Position numbers and translations under genes: made by a program. Positions 1-5,873 of a DNA stretch of 6,213 nt are shown here, in pieces. The DNA is taken from assembly GCA_003164375.1 (NCBI GenBank), contig PLTE01000241.1, positions 1 to 6,213 of the forward strand. The letters run 5' to 3'. Below the pieces are notes generated by a model that saw only the letters and a program-made list of their open reading frames with translations, was not told the DNA's origin and ran no database searches. Source of the DNA: Hyphomicrobiales bacterium. GTDB lineage: Bacteria; Pseudomonadota; Alphaproteobacteria; Rhizobiales; Xanthobacteraceae. Position 1 is the stretch's first letter, and each line of letters begins with the position of its first letter.

Positions 1-809
1 ACAGCGTCAAGACGGCGGCCGGGACGAGCCCCTATGTCGCGGTGCCGGTGTTCCCGTCCCGCGCCTTCCGGCACACCTCGATCTATGTCCGCACCGACCG
101 CGTCAAAAAGCCGGAGGACCTCAAGGGCCGCAAAGTCGGCGTGCCAGAATATCAGCTTACTGCCAATGTCTGGGCGCGCGCCATGCTGGAAGACGATTAC
201 GGCGTCAAACGAACGGATATCCATTGGATCCGCGGCGGCATCGAACAGATCGGCCGGCCGGAGAAGATCTCAGTCAAGTTGCCGCCCGGTGTCCGGCTCG
301 ACAATGCGCCCGAGGGCGCGACGATTTCAAAAATGCTCGAAGCGGGCGAGATCGACGGCTTCATCGCGCCGCGACCGCCGACGCTGATCGAAAATGGTCA
401 CCCGCATATCGGCTGGCTGTTTGCCGATCCCGTGGCGGTCGCGAAAGATTACTTCAAGCGCACTGGCTTTTTTCCGATCATGCACGTCGTCGGCATTCGC
501 CGCGAGCTTGCCGAGCGCCATCCATGGCTCCCGGGCGCAGTGCTCAAGGCGTTCGCGCAGGCCAAGGAAGCCGCGATGAAAAAACTGTCGGACACATCCG
601 CCACCAAGGTGACGCTGCCTTTCGTCGAGGAACGGTTGAAGGAAGCGCGCGACTTCATGGGCCACGATTTCTGGTCTTACGGCGTCGCGCAAAACCGCAA
701 GGTGCTCGATTATTTCCTCGCGCAACATCACCTTGAGGGGCTCTCCTCACGCCGCCTAGCGGTCGAGGACTTGTTTCATCCCTCGACATTCGAGACATTC
801 AAGTTGTAA
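1..809 (+). CDS. 4,5-dihydroxyphthalate decarboxylase-like protein (5' end missing)
   Basis: The reading frame is already open at base 3 (SVKTAAGTSPY...) and runs to TAA at 807-809, giving about 268 residues. The N-terminus lies left of the window; family members are around 330 residues, so roughly 60 are missing. The sequence has the hallmarks of the Pht5-like family, which has a type 2 periplasmic-binding fold: FPSRAFRHTSIYVR near the visible start, KPEDLKGRKVGVPEYQLTANVW, an RGGIEQ..RPEK segment, APEGATISKML, HPWLP, and the ending LFHPSTFETFKL. In phthalate degraders Pht5 converts 4,5-dihydroxyphthalate to protocatechuate in the cytoplasm. Many rhizobial relatives are annotated either as this decarboxylase or as ABC substrate-binding proteins, and without the N-terminus I cannot see whether there is a signal peptide. 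Family assignment is solid; decarboxylase activity on this exact substrate is inference. It converges on the minus-strand gene that ends at 831. Confidence 0.78.
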   Translation, partial: SVKTAAGTSPYVAVPVFPSRAFRHTSIYVRTDRVKKPEDLKGRKVGVPEYQLTANVWARAMLEDDYGVKRTDIHWIRGGIEQIGRPEKISVKLPPGVRLDNAPEGATISKMLEAGEIDGFIAPRPPTLIENGHPHIGWLFADPVAVAKDYFKRTGFFPIMHVVGIRRELAERHPWLPGAVLKAFAQAKEAAMKKLSDTSATKVTLPFVEERLKEARDFMGHDFWSYGVAQNRKVLDYFLAQHHLEGLSSRRLAVEDLFHPSTFETFKL

Positions 810-827
810 CCCGGCGCACGGCGCGGG
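810..827. terminator. Possible shared hairpin between convergent genes
   Basis: The 21-base gap between the two convergent stop codons is almost filled by a GC-rich inverted repeat: CCC-(g)-GCGC, loop ACG, GCGC-GGG, giving seven pairs with one bulged G. It is followed on the plus strand only by a weak T-containing stretch (ttatttccc) and by no T-tract on the minus strand. It could act as a bidirectional terminator, but the missing T-run keeps this tentative. Confidence 0.35.
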
Positions 828-830
828 AGG

Positions 831-1358
831 TTATTTCCCTGGTTTTATAAATCCGCTCGAAAACGTGAAGACCAAGACCAGGAAGGCTGAGATAGCTGAG
901 GAATATATGGACACGAACACCTGTCCGTGGACCGCGTAGGCCCAAATCGCAAATGCGACGGTAGAAACCGCGGCCTGAACCTGCCACGGCTCGTTATCGG
1001 CGGCTTGTTGCCGGAGATAAATCGGCGTGCCTATGAGAGCGAGAACGAAGACGGCGATAGAAAAATAGAAAAGGTGGGCCGCAACGAATATGTCAGCAAT
1101 GTTGGAATTTACTGCCTCGGCACCTTTTACAAAGAGCTTGTCCGCTGCCAGGTAGAACGCCACCACTTCAGCCGGAATATATTTGACCATACGAGTGGCG
1201 TAGTCGTCGGTATCAGTCTGATTTGCCGCGCCGGGCGCCTGTGCTTGATTTGCTACAGCGGGCGCGACCGCTGTTATTTGGGCTCGCACTGGGCTCGCCT
1301 GCAAACTGAAAAGGCTACCCGCGGCAAGTCTCTCATCCCTTCGAACTAATCGGCCCAT
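831..1358 (-). CDS. Uncharacterised small membrane protein with three predicted transmembrane helices
   Basis: This 175-residue protein does not belong to a family I can name. Residues 1-50 are polar and rich in Ala, Gln and Pro (a likely disordered segment). Residues 52-75 hold DDYATRMVKYIPAEVVAFYL, which looks like an amphipathic or re-entrant segment. Three hydrophobic helices follow at about 92-116, 127-143 and 150-170, joined by a short loop containing YLRQQAADNEPWQ, and the protein ends in a basic tail (FIKPGK). The ATG at 1358 is chosen because GGGGAGGG lies four bases upstream. Codon use is less GC-biased than in the neighbours (many GTA, ATA, AGA, TTA-type codons; one 60-base sample at 1021-1080 is about 52% GC against about 72% in a sample from the dehydrogenase), suggesting a different history. 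It is probably transcribed alone, from the AT-rich region upstream. That it is a real gene is supported by the start signal and the coherent helix pattern; its function is unknown. Confidence 0.72.
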   Translation of the reverse strand: MGRLVRRDERLAAGSLFSLQASPVRAQITAVAPAVANQAQAPGAANQTDTDDYATRMVKYIPAEVVAFYLAADKLFVKGAEAVNSNIADIFVAAHLFYFSIAVFVLALIGTPIYLRQQAADNEPWQVQAAVSTVAFAIWAYAVHGQVFVSIYSSAISAFLVLVFTFSSGFIKPGK

Positions 1359-1544
1359 TAATCCCTCCCCACGTCATTCCCGTTGCGCCGTTTACTTAAT
1401 CGACCACCTGATTTCGTGGCGCGTGTCGCCTTCTGAACGAAGCGAATTGGCGTTGCATTCGCCGTCTGATACGACAAAGGCGCAATATTTACTAATACAC
1501 GTTACACGAGAAAAATCTATTGCTTTTATGCAACAACAAGAGGA
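1359..1544. other. Intergenic region, partly AT-rich; likely leader and promoter of the small membrane protein
   Basis: This stretch has no gene I can support. Bases 1486-1535 are clearly AT-rich compared with the surroundings (TATTTACTAATACAC, then GAAAAATCTATTGC), which in a GC-rich genome marks a plausible promoter region for the minus-strand gene starting at 1358. I could not find a convincing pair of -35 and -10 boxes with normal spacing. A perfect six-base inverted repeat (GCGAAT at 1442-1447, ATTCGC at 1457-1462, nine-base loop) would lie in the transcript leader. The frame of the upstream pseudogene remnant stays open on the minus strand down to a TAA at 1392-1394, with no recognisable protein similarity. 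Confidence 0.4.
1363..1370 (-). promoter_or_regulatory. Shine-Dalgarno site of the small membrane protein
   Basis: On the minus strand GGGGAGGG precedes the ATG at 1358 by four bases (ATTA). It is a strong match to the anti-Shine-Dalgarno sequence and fixes the start of a gene that has no recognised homologue to align with. Confidence 0.7.
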
Positions 1545-1697
1545 ATCTTGCCTGATCGGCTCGGCAGCTTTCCGGGTCTGGCCGCACTGATTTGCGCCGC
1601 CCTATATTCCGATCACCGGCGTTGCCGACAGCTGCGCGCGCGGCGGCTGGATGGCCCAAGCGCCGTCAATGAGCGCAATAAGGTCGCGCCGCTTCAC
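1545..1697 (-). pseudogene. Decayed N-terminal remnant of a second ABC_sub_bind-family substrate-binding protein
   Basis: Read on the minus strand from GTG at 1697, this translates as VKRRDLIALIDGAW, then AIQPPRAQLSATPVIGI, then a TAG stop at 1604-1602, then GGANQCGQTRKAAEPIRQD. Typical members of the ABC_sub_bind family start MKRREFIALLGG...AWPLAARAQ, continue with PVIGFL and reach an AAFRQGL segment about 20 residues on. The remnant matches that order and spacing, including the twin arginine, the A-Q end of the leader and the PVIG strand. The stop sits where the family usually has leucine after PVIGF, so one base change (TTG to TAG) explains it. After about codon 51 similarity disappears, so more than 80% of the gene is gone. 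The GTG overlaps the stop of the intact substrate-binding gene as GTGA, indicating an old tandem pair. The match is from memory of the family consensus, not from a search. A translated 31-residue peptide cannot be excluded. Confidence 0.66.
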
Positions 1698-2665
1698 TCG
1701 ATCACTTCGTCGGCAATTGCAAGCAGTGTCGGAGGCACGGTGAGGCCGAGTGCCTTGGCGGTCTTGAGGTTGAGCACGAGTTCGAATTTCGTCGGTTGTT
1801 CGACAGGAATGTCTCCCGGCTTTTCGCCTTTAAGGATTTTGTCGACGAGCTCGGCCGCGCGCTGATACTGCTGCCGGCGATCTGTTCCGTACGACATTAG
1901 TCCCCCAGCGCTGACAAAGTCCCGATTGGCGTAGATGGCGGGCAGCCGATACTTTGCCGCGAGGTCGACGATCTGCCGGCGAAAACCGAGCAGTCCGGGC
2001 GTTTCCAGGATCGTCAGGCCACTGGCGCCGGCTTTCACCGCGGCATCGAGGCTGGTCGACAGTTGATCGGCGGTTCGCACCTGGCAGATTTCCAGACGCT
2101 GCCCGCGGACGTTGGCGGCAGCCTTCAAATCCGGCAGCGCCACCGTCGTAAACGGATTGTCCGGGTTGAGGAACACTGCGAGGCTGCGAATGGCGGGCGC
2201 GATTTCCGCCAAAATCTGCAGCCGCTTGCCGCTGATTTCGGTGGTCTGTGAGCTGAGACCTGTAATATTCGCGCCGGGCCGGTTCAGGCTCGTGACGATG
2301 CCAGCCTCGACAGGATCGCCGACGCTGGTAAAAACAATAGGGATGGTTGCGGTCGCGGCCTGCGCCGCCATGGCGGACATCGTTCCGAAACCGGTCACGA
2401 TGACGTCCGGCTTGGTCTTGACTAATTCGACGGCGAGTTGCGGCAGGCGGTCGCGTTGTCCATTAGTGGAGCGGAAATCGAAAATCAAATTCTTGCCTTC
2501 GCTGTAGCCGAGCTCGGCAAGCCGTTCCCGCACGATGACTTCATCCTGCTCGTCGAGCAAAGCGAGGAAGGCGACGCGGTAGATCTTGGCTGCCCGCGCG
2601 CGCGTGGCCAGCGGCCAGCCGGCCGCCGTGCCGCCCAAAAGGGTCAGAAAATCTCGCCGTCTCAC
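1694..2665 (-). CDS. ABC transporter substrate-binding protein, ABC_sub_bind (TrpX/YtfQ-like) family, with twin-arginine leader
   Basis: A periplasmic binding protein of the ABC_sub_bind family (PF04392 type), whose members bind small organic ligands and are present in many copies in Bradyrhizobium-like genomes, mostly with unknown ligands. From the chosen GTG it has 323 residues, the normal family length. Residues 1-24 form a leader: RRRDFLT matches the twin-arginine pattern R-R-x-F-L, followed by LLGGTAAGW and an ARA-A cleavage site. Then come the first lobe (YRVAFLALL, RLAELGYSEGKNL), the hallmark KPDVIVTGFG, the PIVFTSVGDPVEAGIV strand, GANITGLSS, and the family ending VEQPTKFELVLN followed by KTAKALGLTVPPTLL and ADEVIE. 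The GTG at 2665 is preferred because GGGGA lies five bases upstream and the protein then begins VRRRDFL, as relatives do. The ATG at 2698 (11 codons earlier) and an ATG at 2773 are alternatives with weaker signals. It lies 129 bases downstream of the dehydrogenase, so it may be transcribed with that operon or separately. Confidence 0.88.
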   Translation of the reverse strand: MRRRDFLTLLGGTAAGWPLATRARAAKIYRVAFLALLDEQDEVIVRERLAELGYSEGKNLIFDFRSTNGQRDRLPQLAVELVKTKPDVIVTGFGTMSAMAAQAATATIPIVFTSVGDPVEAGIVTSLNRPGANITGLSSQTTEISGKRLQILAEIAPAIRSLAVFLNPDNPFTTVALPDLKAAANVRGQRLEICQVRTADQLSTSLDAAVKAGASGLTILETPGLLGFRRQIVDLAAKYRLPAIYANRDFVSAGGLMSYGTDRRQQYQRAAELVDKILKGEKPGDIPVEQPTKFELVLNLKTAKALGLTVPPTLLAIADEVIE

Positions 2666-2670
2666 AGTCG

Positions 2671-2675
2671 TCCCC
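2671..2675 (-). promoter_or_regulatory. Shine-Dalgarno-like site supporting the GTG start of the substrate-binding gene
   Basis: GGGGA on the minus strand is separated by five bases (CGACT) from GTG at 2665-2663. The upstream ATG at 2698 has no comparable purine-rich site, and it sits inside a five-base inverted repeat (CAATG 2687-2691, CATTG 2696-2700). Confidence 0.45.
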
Positions 2676-2776
2676 GGTGCAGTCTTCAATGCTTTCATTG
2701 CGCCAATCGATGCCGACGTAACGCGAATCCGACGCCGAGCAGGTGACCACGTCCGGACCGGCGCGCGCAACACGAT

Positions 2777-2794
2777 CGCCGAGTGGCCTCGGCG
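2777..2794 (-). terminator. Hairpin directly after the aldehyde dehydrogenase stop codon
   Basis: Immediately after the TGA of the dehydrogenase, the minus strand reads CGCCGA, loop GGCCAC, TCGGCG: a perfect six-base GC-rich stem. No T-run follows (ATCGTGTTGC), so it is not a classic intrinsic terminator. It may protect the 3' end of the operon mRNA or weaken read-through into the substrate-binding gene. Confidence 0.38.
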
Positions 2795-4294
2795 TCACTT
2801 TTTCGCCGGCTTGAGCCGCACGTGAATATTCTTCTCCTGCATATAGGCGAGCATTTCCTCGAAGCATTCCTCGCGGCCGATGCCGGATTGCTTGTAGCCG
2901 CCGAACGGCGCGCCGAGGAAATGTTTCGAGACCTCGTTGATCCAGACGAAGCCGGCTTGCACCGCGGCCGCAGCGCGGTGGGCGGTCGAAAGATCGTTGG
3001 TCCAGATCGAAGCAGTGAGGCCGTATTCGACCGCATTCACCTCGGCGAGCATCTCGGCTTCATCGCGCCATTTGCACACCGCAAGGACAGGACCGAAAAT
3101 TTCCTCGCGCGCGATGCGCATGGTCGGCTGAACGTCGGCGAACACCGTCGGCTCGATGAAGAAGCCGTTGGCGAGCTCCGGGTCGGTCGGTCTGCCGCCG
3201 CCGCAAAGGAGCCGGCCGCCTTCCTGCTTGGCGCTTTCGATGAAGCCCAAGATGCGCTCATGCTGGGTCCTGGAGATGATCGCGCCCATGGTGGTGGCCG
3301 GATCGGTGGCGATGCCCGGTTTGTAGTGCGTAATTTTGGCCTTCACGTTGGCGAGCACGGTCTCGTAAATTCTCTCGTGGATGAAGGCGCGGCTGGTCGA
3401 ACCGCAGGACTGGCCGCACCAGGTGAAATTCATGCCGCCGATCACGCCGTCGGCGACTTCCTCCGGGTCGGCGTCGGGATAGGCGATCAACGCATTCTTG
3501 CCGCCGAGTTCGAGCATCACGGGCTTGAGCGTGTCGGCGGCAGCCTTCATCACCGCGCGGCCGGTCGGCACTGAGCCGATCAAGGCGATCATAGCGACGT
3601 CGCGATGCGCGGCGAGCGCGGAGCCGGCTTCCTTGCCGCCGGGCACGATGTTGAACACGCCGGGGGGTAGGATATCGCCGATCAATTCGGCAAGTCGAAG
3701 CGAGGAGAGCGGCGCCTGTTCCGGTGGCTTCATCACCACGGTATTGCCGGTTGCGAGCGGCGCGGCCGATTTGCCGGCGCAGAACATGAACGGATGGTTG
3801 AACGGAATGATGCGGCCGACCACGCCGCGCGGTTCGCGCACCGAGAAATTCACCACGTCCGGTCCCATCGGGACGGATGCGCCTTTCATCTCGGTGACGA
3901 GCCCGGCATAAAATTCGATCTGGGCCGCGGCGATGGTCGCATCGCGCACCATCTCGGCATAGGGATTGCCGCAATCGGCGGCGTCGATCATCGCCAGTTC
4001 CTCGGCGTGATCGCGCAGCACGTTGGCGATTCGCTTGAGCAAACGCGCGCGTTCGAGCGGCGGTGTATCGCGCCAGGCCGGAAAAGCGGCCTTTGCGGCG
4101 CCGACTGCGGCGTCGATATCGGCTGAGCCGCAATCGGCGACGGCGCCGAGCGATTTACCGGTGCCCGGATTGATGGCGTCGGCGGATCGGCCGGATTTCG
4201 CCTCATGCCATTCGCCGCCGTAGAACGCATCGCGGTGCGCCGGCAGCTGCAGGGTCGGCACTTTGAGCGACTTGGGCGGGACTGCGGTGTTCAT
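2795..4294 (-). CDS. NAD(P)-dependent aldehyde dehydrogenase
   Basis: A 499-residue cytoplasmic enzyme of the aldehyde dehydrogenase superfamily, which oxidises an aldehyde to the acid through a cysteine thiohemiacetal. All key positions are present: Asn166 in IIPFNHPFMF (oxyanion hole), Lys189 in VVMKPPEQAP (cofactor ribose), the GSVPTG nucleotide loop at 240-245, general base Glu262 in LELGGKN, nucleophile Cys297 in WCGQSCGSTSR, Glu398 in EEIFGPVL, and the C-terminal PFGGYKQSGIGRE. Length is normal for the family. The frame is open 149 codons further upstream into the permease gene, but the start at 4294 (MNTAVPPKSL) is fixed by GAGGAGG five bases upstream. It lies 35 bases after the second permease gene and is likely cotranscribed with the transporter, so its substrate is probably an aldehyde from whatever the transporter imports. 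The overall type resembles betaine-aldehyde or aromatic-semialdehyde dehydrogenases, but the substrate cannot be read from sequence. Confidence 0.95.
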   Translation of the reverse strand: MNTAVPPKSLKVPTLQLPAHRDAFYGGEWHEAKSGRSADAINPGTGKSLGAVADCGSADIDAAVGAAKAAFPAWRDTPPLERARLLKRIANVLRDHAEELAMIDAADCGNPYAEMVRDATIAAAQIEFYAGLVTEMKGASVPMGPDVVNFSVREPRGVVGRIIPFNHPFMFCAGKSAAPLATGNTVVMKPPEQAPLSSLRLAELIGDILPPGVFNIVPGGKEAGSALAAHRDVAMIALIGSVPTGRAVMKAAADTLKPVMLELGGKNALIAYPDADPEEVADGVIGGMNFTWCGQSCGSTSRAFIHERIYETVLANVKAKITHYKPGIATDPATTMGAIISRTQHERILGFIESAKQEGGRLLCGGGRPTDPELANGFFIEPTVFADVQPTMRIAREEIFGPVLAVCKWRDEAEMLAEVNAVEYGLTASIWTNDLSTAHRAAAAVQAGFVWINEVSKHFLGAPFGGYKQSGIGREECFEEMLAYMQEKNIHVRLKPAKK

Positions 4295-4299
4295 TCGAT

Positions 4300-4306
4300 C
4301 CTCCTC
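4300..4306 (-). promoter_or_regulatory. Strong Shine-Dalgarno site of the aldehyde dehydrogenase
   Basis: GAGGAGG on the minus strand, five bases before the ATG at 4294, lies in the 35-base gap after the permease stop. It decides the start against the much longer open frame and indicates efficient independent translation within the operon. Confidence 0.8.
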
Positions 4307-4329
4307 GCAAAGAAGCGCCGCCGCTCCCA

Positions 4330-5124
4330 TTACTTTTGTTTGATCGCGTCGAGACCGCTGAAACGTGCCACCAGCGCATTGACGCCGATGGCGAGTACGA
4401 ACAGCGTGACGAGGACGGCGTAAAGCCGCGGCATATCGAAATTGTTGTAAGCTTGGATAACCAGAAAGCCGATGCCGCGATTGGAGAGCTTGGTTTCGGC
4501 AAGCAGCGTGCCGATCAGAGCGACGCCGAGCCCGAGCCGCAAGCCGTTGATGACGGGATGGCGCATCGCCGGCAAATAGATTTTGGTCGCCATCTGCCAC
4601 GGATTGGCGCGGAAACTCATCCCGACCTTGATCAGCACGGAATCGATCTGGTGCATGCCGGCGGCAACGCAAAGCGCAATCGGAAAGAAACAGGACACCG
4701 CGCCCATGGCGATTTTCGAGCCCGAGTCGACGCCGAACCACATGATCATGACCGGAAAGAAGATGATTTTCGGCGTCGGGCCGAGATAATACAGGTAAGG
4801 CTCATACGCCTTGGCGATGAACGCGTTACTGCCGACGACAAGGCCAGCAACGACGCCCAGAAGCCCGCCGATCGCAAGCCCGATGACGACCTCCTCGACC
4901 GTGACGCCGAGGTTCCAGTAGAAATTGACGCCCGAAAGAAGCTTGACCAGCGCGTCCCAGATTTTTGGCAGCGCCGGCATGACGTCGCGATAAAACCAGC
5001 CGGAAACTGCGAGACCCTGCCAGATCAAAAGCACCACAAGCACGATCGCTGCGCGTAACAGCACAACGCCCGACAGCCAGCGCGGCGCGCGCCGCGCTTG
5101 CGTCATCCGACCGATCTCAGCCAT
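4330..5124 (-). CDS. ABC transporter permease, SsuC/TauC type (second permease)
   Basis: A 264-residue inner-membrane subunit of the binding-protein-dependent transport permease family (BPD_transp_1), the group that includes nitrate, sulfonate, taurine and bicarbonate importers. Hydrophobic helices are visible at about 19-40, 76-98, 120-131, 138-157, 194-209 and 234-256. The cytoplasmic coupling loop that docks to the ATPase is at about 167-199 (VGMSFRANPWQMATKIYLP, then INGLRLGLG). LGPTPKIIFFPVMIMWFG at 114-131 is typical of the SsuC group. The ATG at 5124 has GGAAAGGG seven bases upstream and overlaps the previous gene by 22 bases. The in-frame ATG at 5106 (MTQARR) would instead overlap that stop as ATGA, and I cannot exclude it. 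Two different permeases in a row suggest a heterodimeric channel. The ligand is not deducible. Confidence 0.93.
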   Translation of the reverse strand: MAEIGRMTQARRAPRWLSGVVLLRAAIVLVVLLIWQGLAVSGWFYRDVMPALPKIWDALVKLLSGVNFYWNLGVTVEEVVIGLAIGGLLGVVAGLVVGSNAFIAKAYEPYLYYLGPTPKIIFFPVMIMWFGVDSGSKIAMGAVSCFFPIALCVAAGMHQIDSVLIKVGMSFRANPWQMATKIYLPAMRHPVINGLRLGLGVALIGTLLAETKLSNRGIGFLVIQAYNNFDMPRLYAVLVTLFVLAIGVNALVARFSGLDAIKQK

Positions 5125-5873
5125 CGTTCGGCCCTTTCCGTGGTGACGAAAAACAAGACGCTGACGAGAATGACGAAAGTGATCGCGGCATAGACGCCGG
5201 GCAGATCGTAGCGCTCGGCCAGGTCGTTGATCAGTTGCCCAAGACCGCCAAAATTGATCAAGAATTCGACGCCGACCACGTTGATAAGGGCAAAGATCAG
5301 CCCGAGCCGGATGCCGACAAAGATCGTCGGCAAGGCTGAGGGGAACAGGATCTTGCGGAACTGCTGCGCCTGAGTGAGCTTGAGGCTCCTGCCGACATTG
5401 ATCAGCACGCGGCGCGTCGCGCCGAGTCCTTCAAGCGTCTTGAGAATGACCGGCGGCAGGCCCGACAGGAACGCCAGCATGATGATGGTCAGCGCGCTGC
5501 GGCCGAACAACACCAAGAACAACGGATAGGCCAGCACTAGCGGCGCCGAAGCAAAAGCCGCGACCCAGGTTTCGCAGGCGCGCCGGAACAGCGGCAGGCG
5601 ATGCATGACGGCACCGATTACAACGCCGAACACGGCAAGCAGCACGCCCGCGGCAGAACATTCCCACGCCGTCTGCAGAAAGCGATGCAAAATATCCTCC
5701 TCGACGATGACCCGCCCGAAGCTCGCCGCGACCTCCGACGGCAGCGGAACGATGAAGCGGTTGATCAAGCCGATGCGGATGAGGAATTCGACGGCGGCCA
5801 GAACGAAGATGGCGGAGCCGAACCCGACGACGGGCGGCGTAAAGCGGCGCGCCGTGATAGCCGCCGCGCTCAC
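5103..5873 (-). CDS. ABC transporter permease, SsuC/TauC type (first permease)
   Basis: A 256-residue inner-membrane subunit of the same BPD_transp_1 family as the gene after it, but clearly divergent from it, consistent with a heterodimeric importer. Hydrophobic helices lie at about 16-36, 73-92, 106-123, 126-145, 187-208 and 228-245. The coupling loop is at about 160-192 (VGRSLKLTQAQQFRKILFPS, followed by LPTIFVGIRLGL), and the sequence FIVPLPSEVAASF near the N-terminus is a family signature. The start is GTG at 5873, which overlaps the TGA of the ATPase gene as GTGA; this overlap, rather than a well-placed Shine-Dalgarno site, indicates translational coupling. No other start nearby fits as well. 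Confidence 0.93.
   Translation of the reverse strand: MSAAAITARRFTPPVVGFGSAIFVLAAVEFLIRIGLINRFIVPLPSEVAASFGRVIVEEDILHRFLQTAWECSAAGVLLAVFGVVIGAVMHRLPLFRRACETWVAAFASAPLVLAYPLFLVLFGRSALTIIMLAFLSGLPPVILKTLEGLGATRRVLINVGRSLKLTQAQQFRKILFPSALPTIFVGIRLGLIFALINVVGVEFLINFGGLGQLINDLAERYDLPGVYAAITFVILVSVLFFVTTERAERWLRSVG

Noticed and set aside
927..1349. 140-codon plus-strand frame opposite the small membrane protein
   Set aside because: The minus-strand frame has the strong ribosome binding site and a coherent helix pattern; the plus-strand product is charged, without pattern or start signal.
1515..1535. TTGC-ATAAAA-GCAA followed by TTTTT on the minus strand as an intrinsic terminator
   Set aside because: The stem is only four pairs and AT-rich, too weak for termination; more likely part of an AT-rich promoter region.
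1629..1649. Hairpin CAGCTGC / GCGGCTG with a seven-base loop as terminator of the substrate-binding gene
   Set aside because: It needs a G-U pair on the plus-strand RNA and has an A-C mismatch on the minus strand, where the gene is transcribed; no T-run follows, and it lies within the pseudogene remnant.
1548..1865. Plus-strand frame of 105 codons containing HSITSSAIASSVGGTV
   Set aside because: This is the antisense shadow of the conserved C-terminus of the substrate-binding gene. Similar spurious proteins recur in databases because that gene family is so abundant.
2783..3574. Long open frame (263 codons) on the plus strand opposite the aldehyde dehydrogenase
   Set aside because: It is antisense to a gene with all catalytic motifs intact. 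Its Arg/Gly/His-rich translation has no domain pattern and arises from the GC-rich codon positions of the real gene.
3258..4133. 291-codon minus-strand frame within the aldehyde dehydrogenase
   Set aside because: An alternate-frame shadow with an extreme arginine content (many RR runs), typical of GC-rich off-frame translation; no start signal.
4295..4741. N-terminal extension of the aldehyde dehydrogenase to position 4741
   Set aside because: The extension runs out of frame through the permease gene, and its sequence is not protein-like. A strong Shine-Dalgarno site places the start at 4294, giving a standard length.
4336..5058. 240-codon plus-strand frame opposite the second permease, rich in Asp, His and Arg
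   Set aside because: The charged composition is what results from reading the complement of hydrophobic transmembrane codons; the permease is certain.
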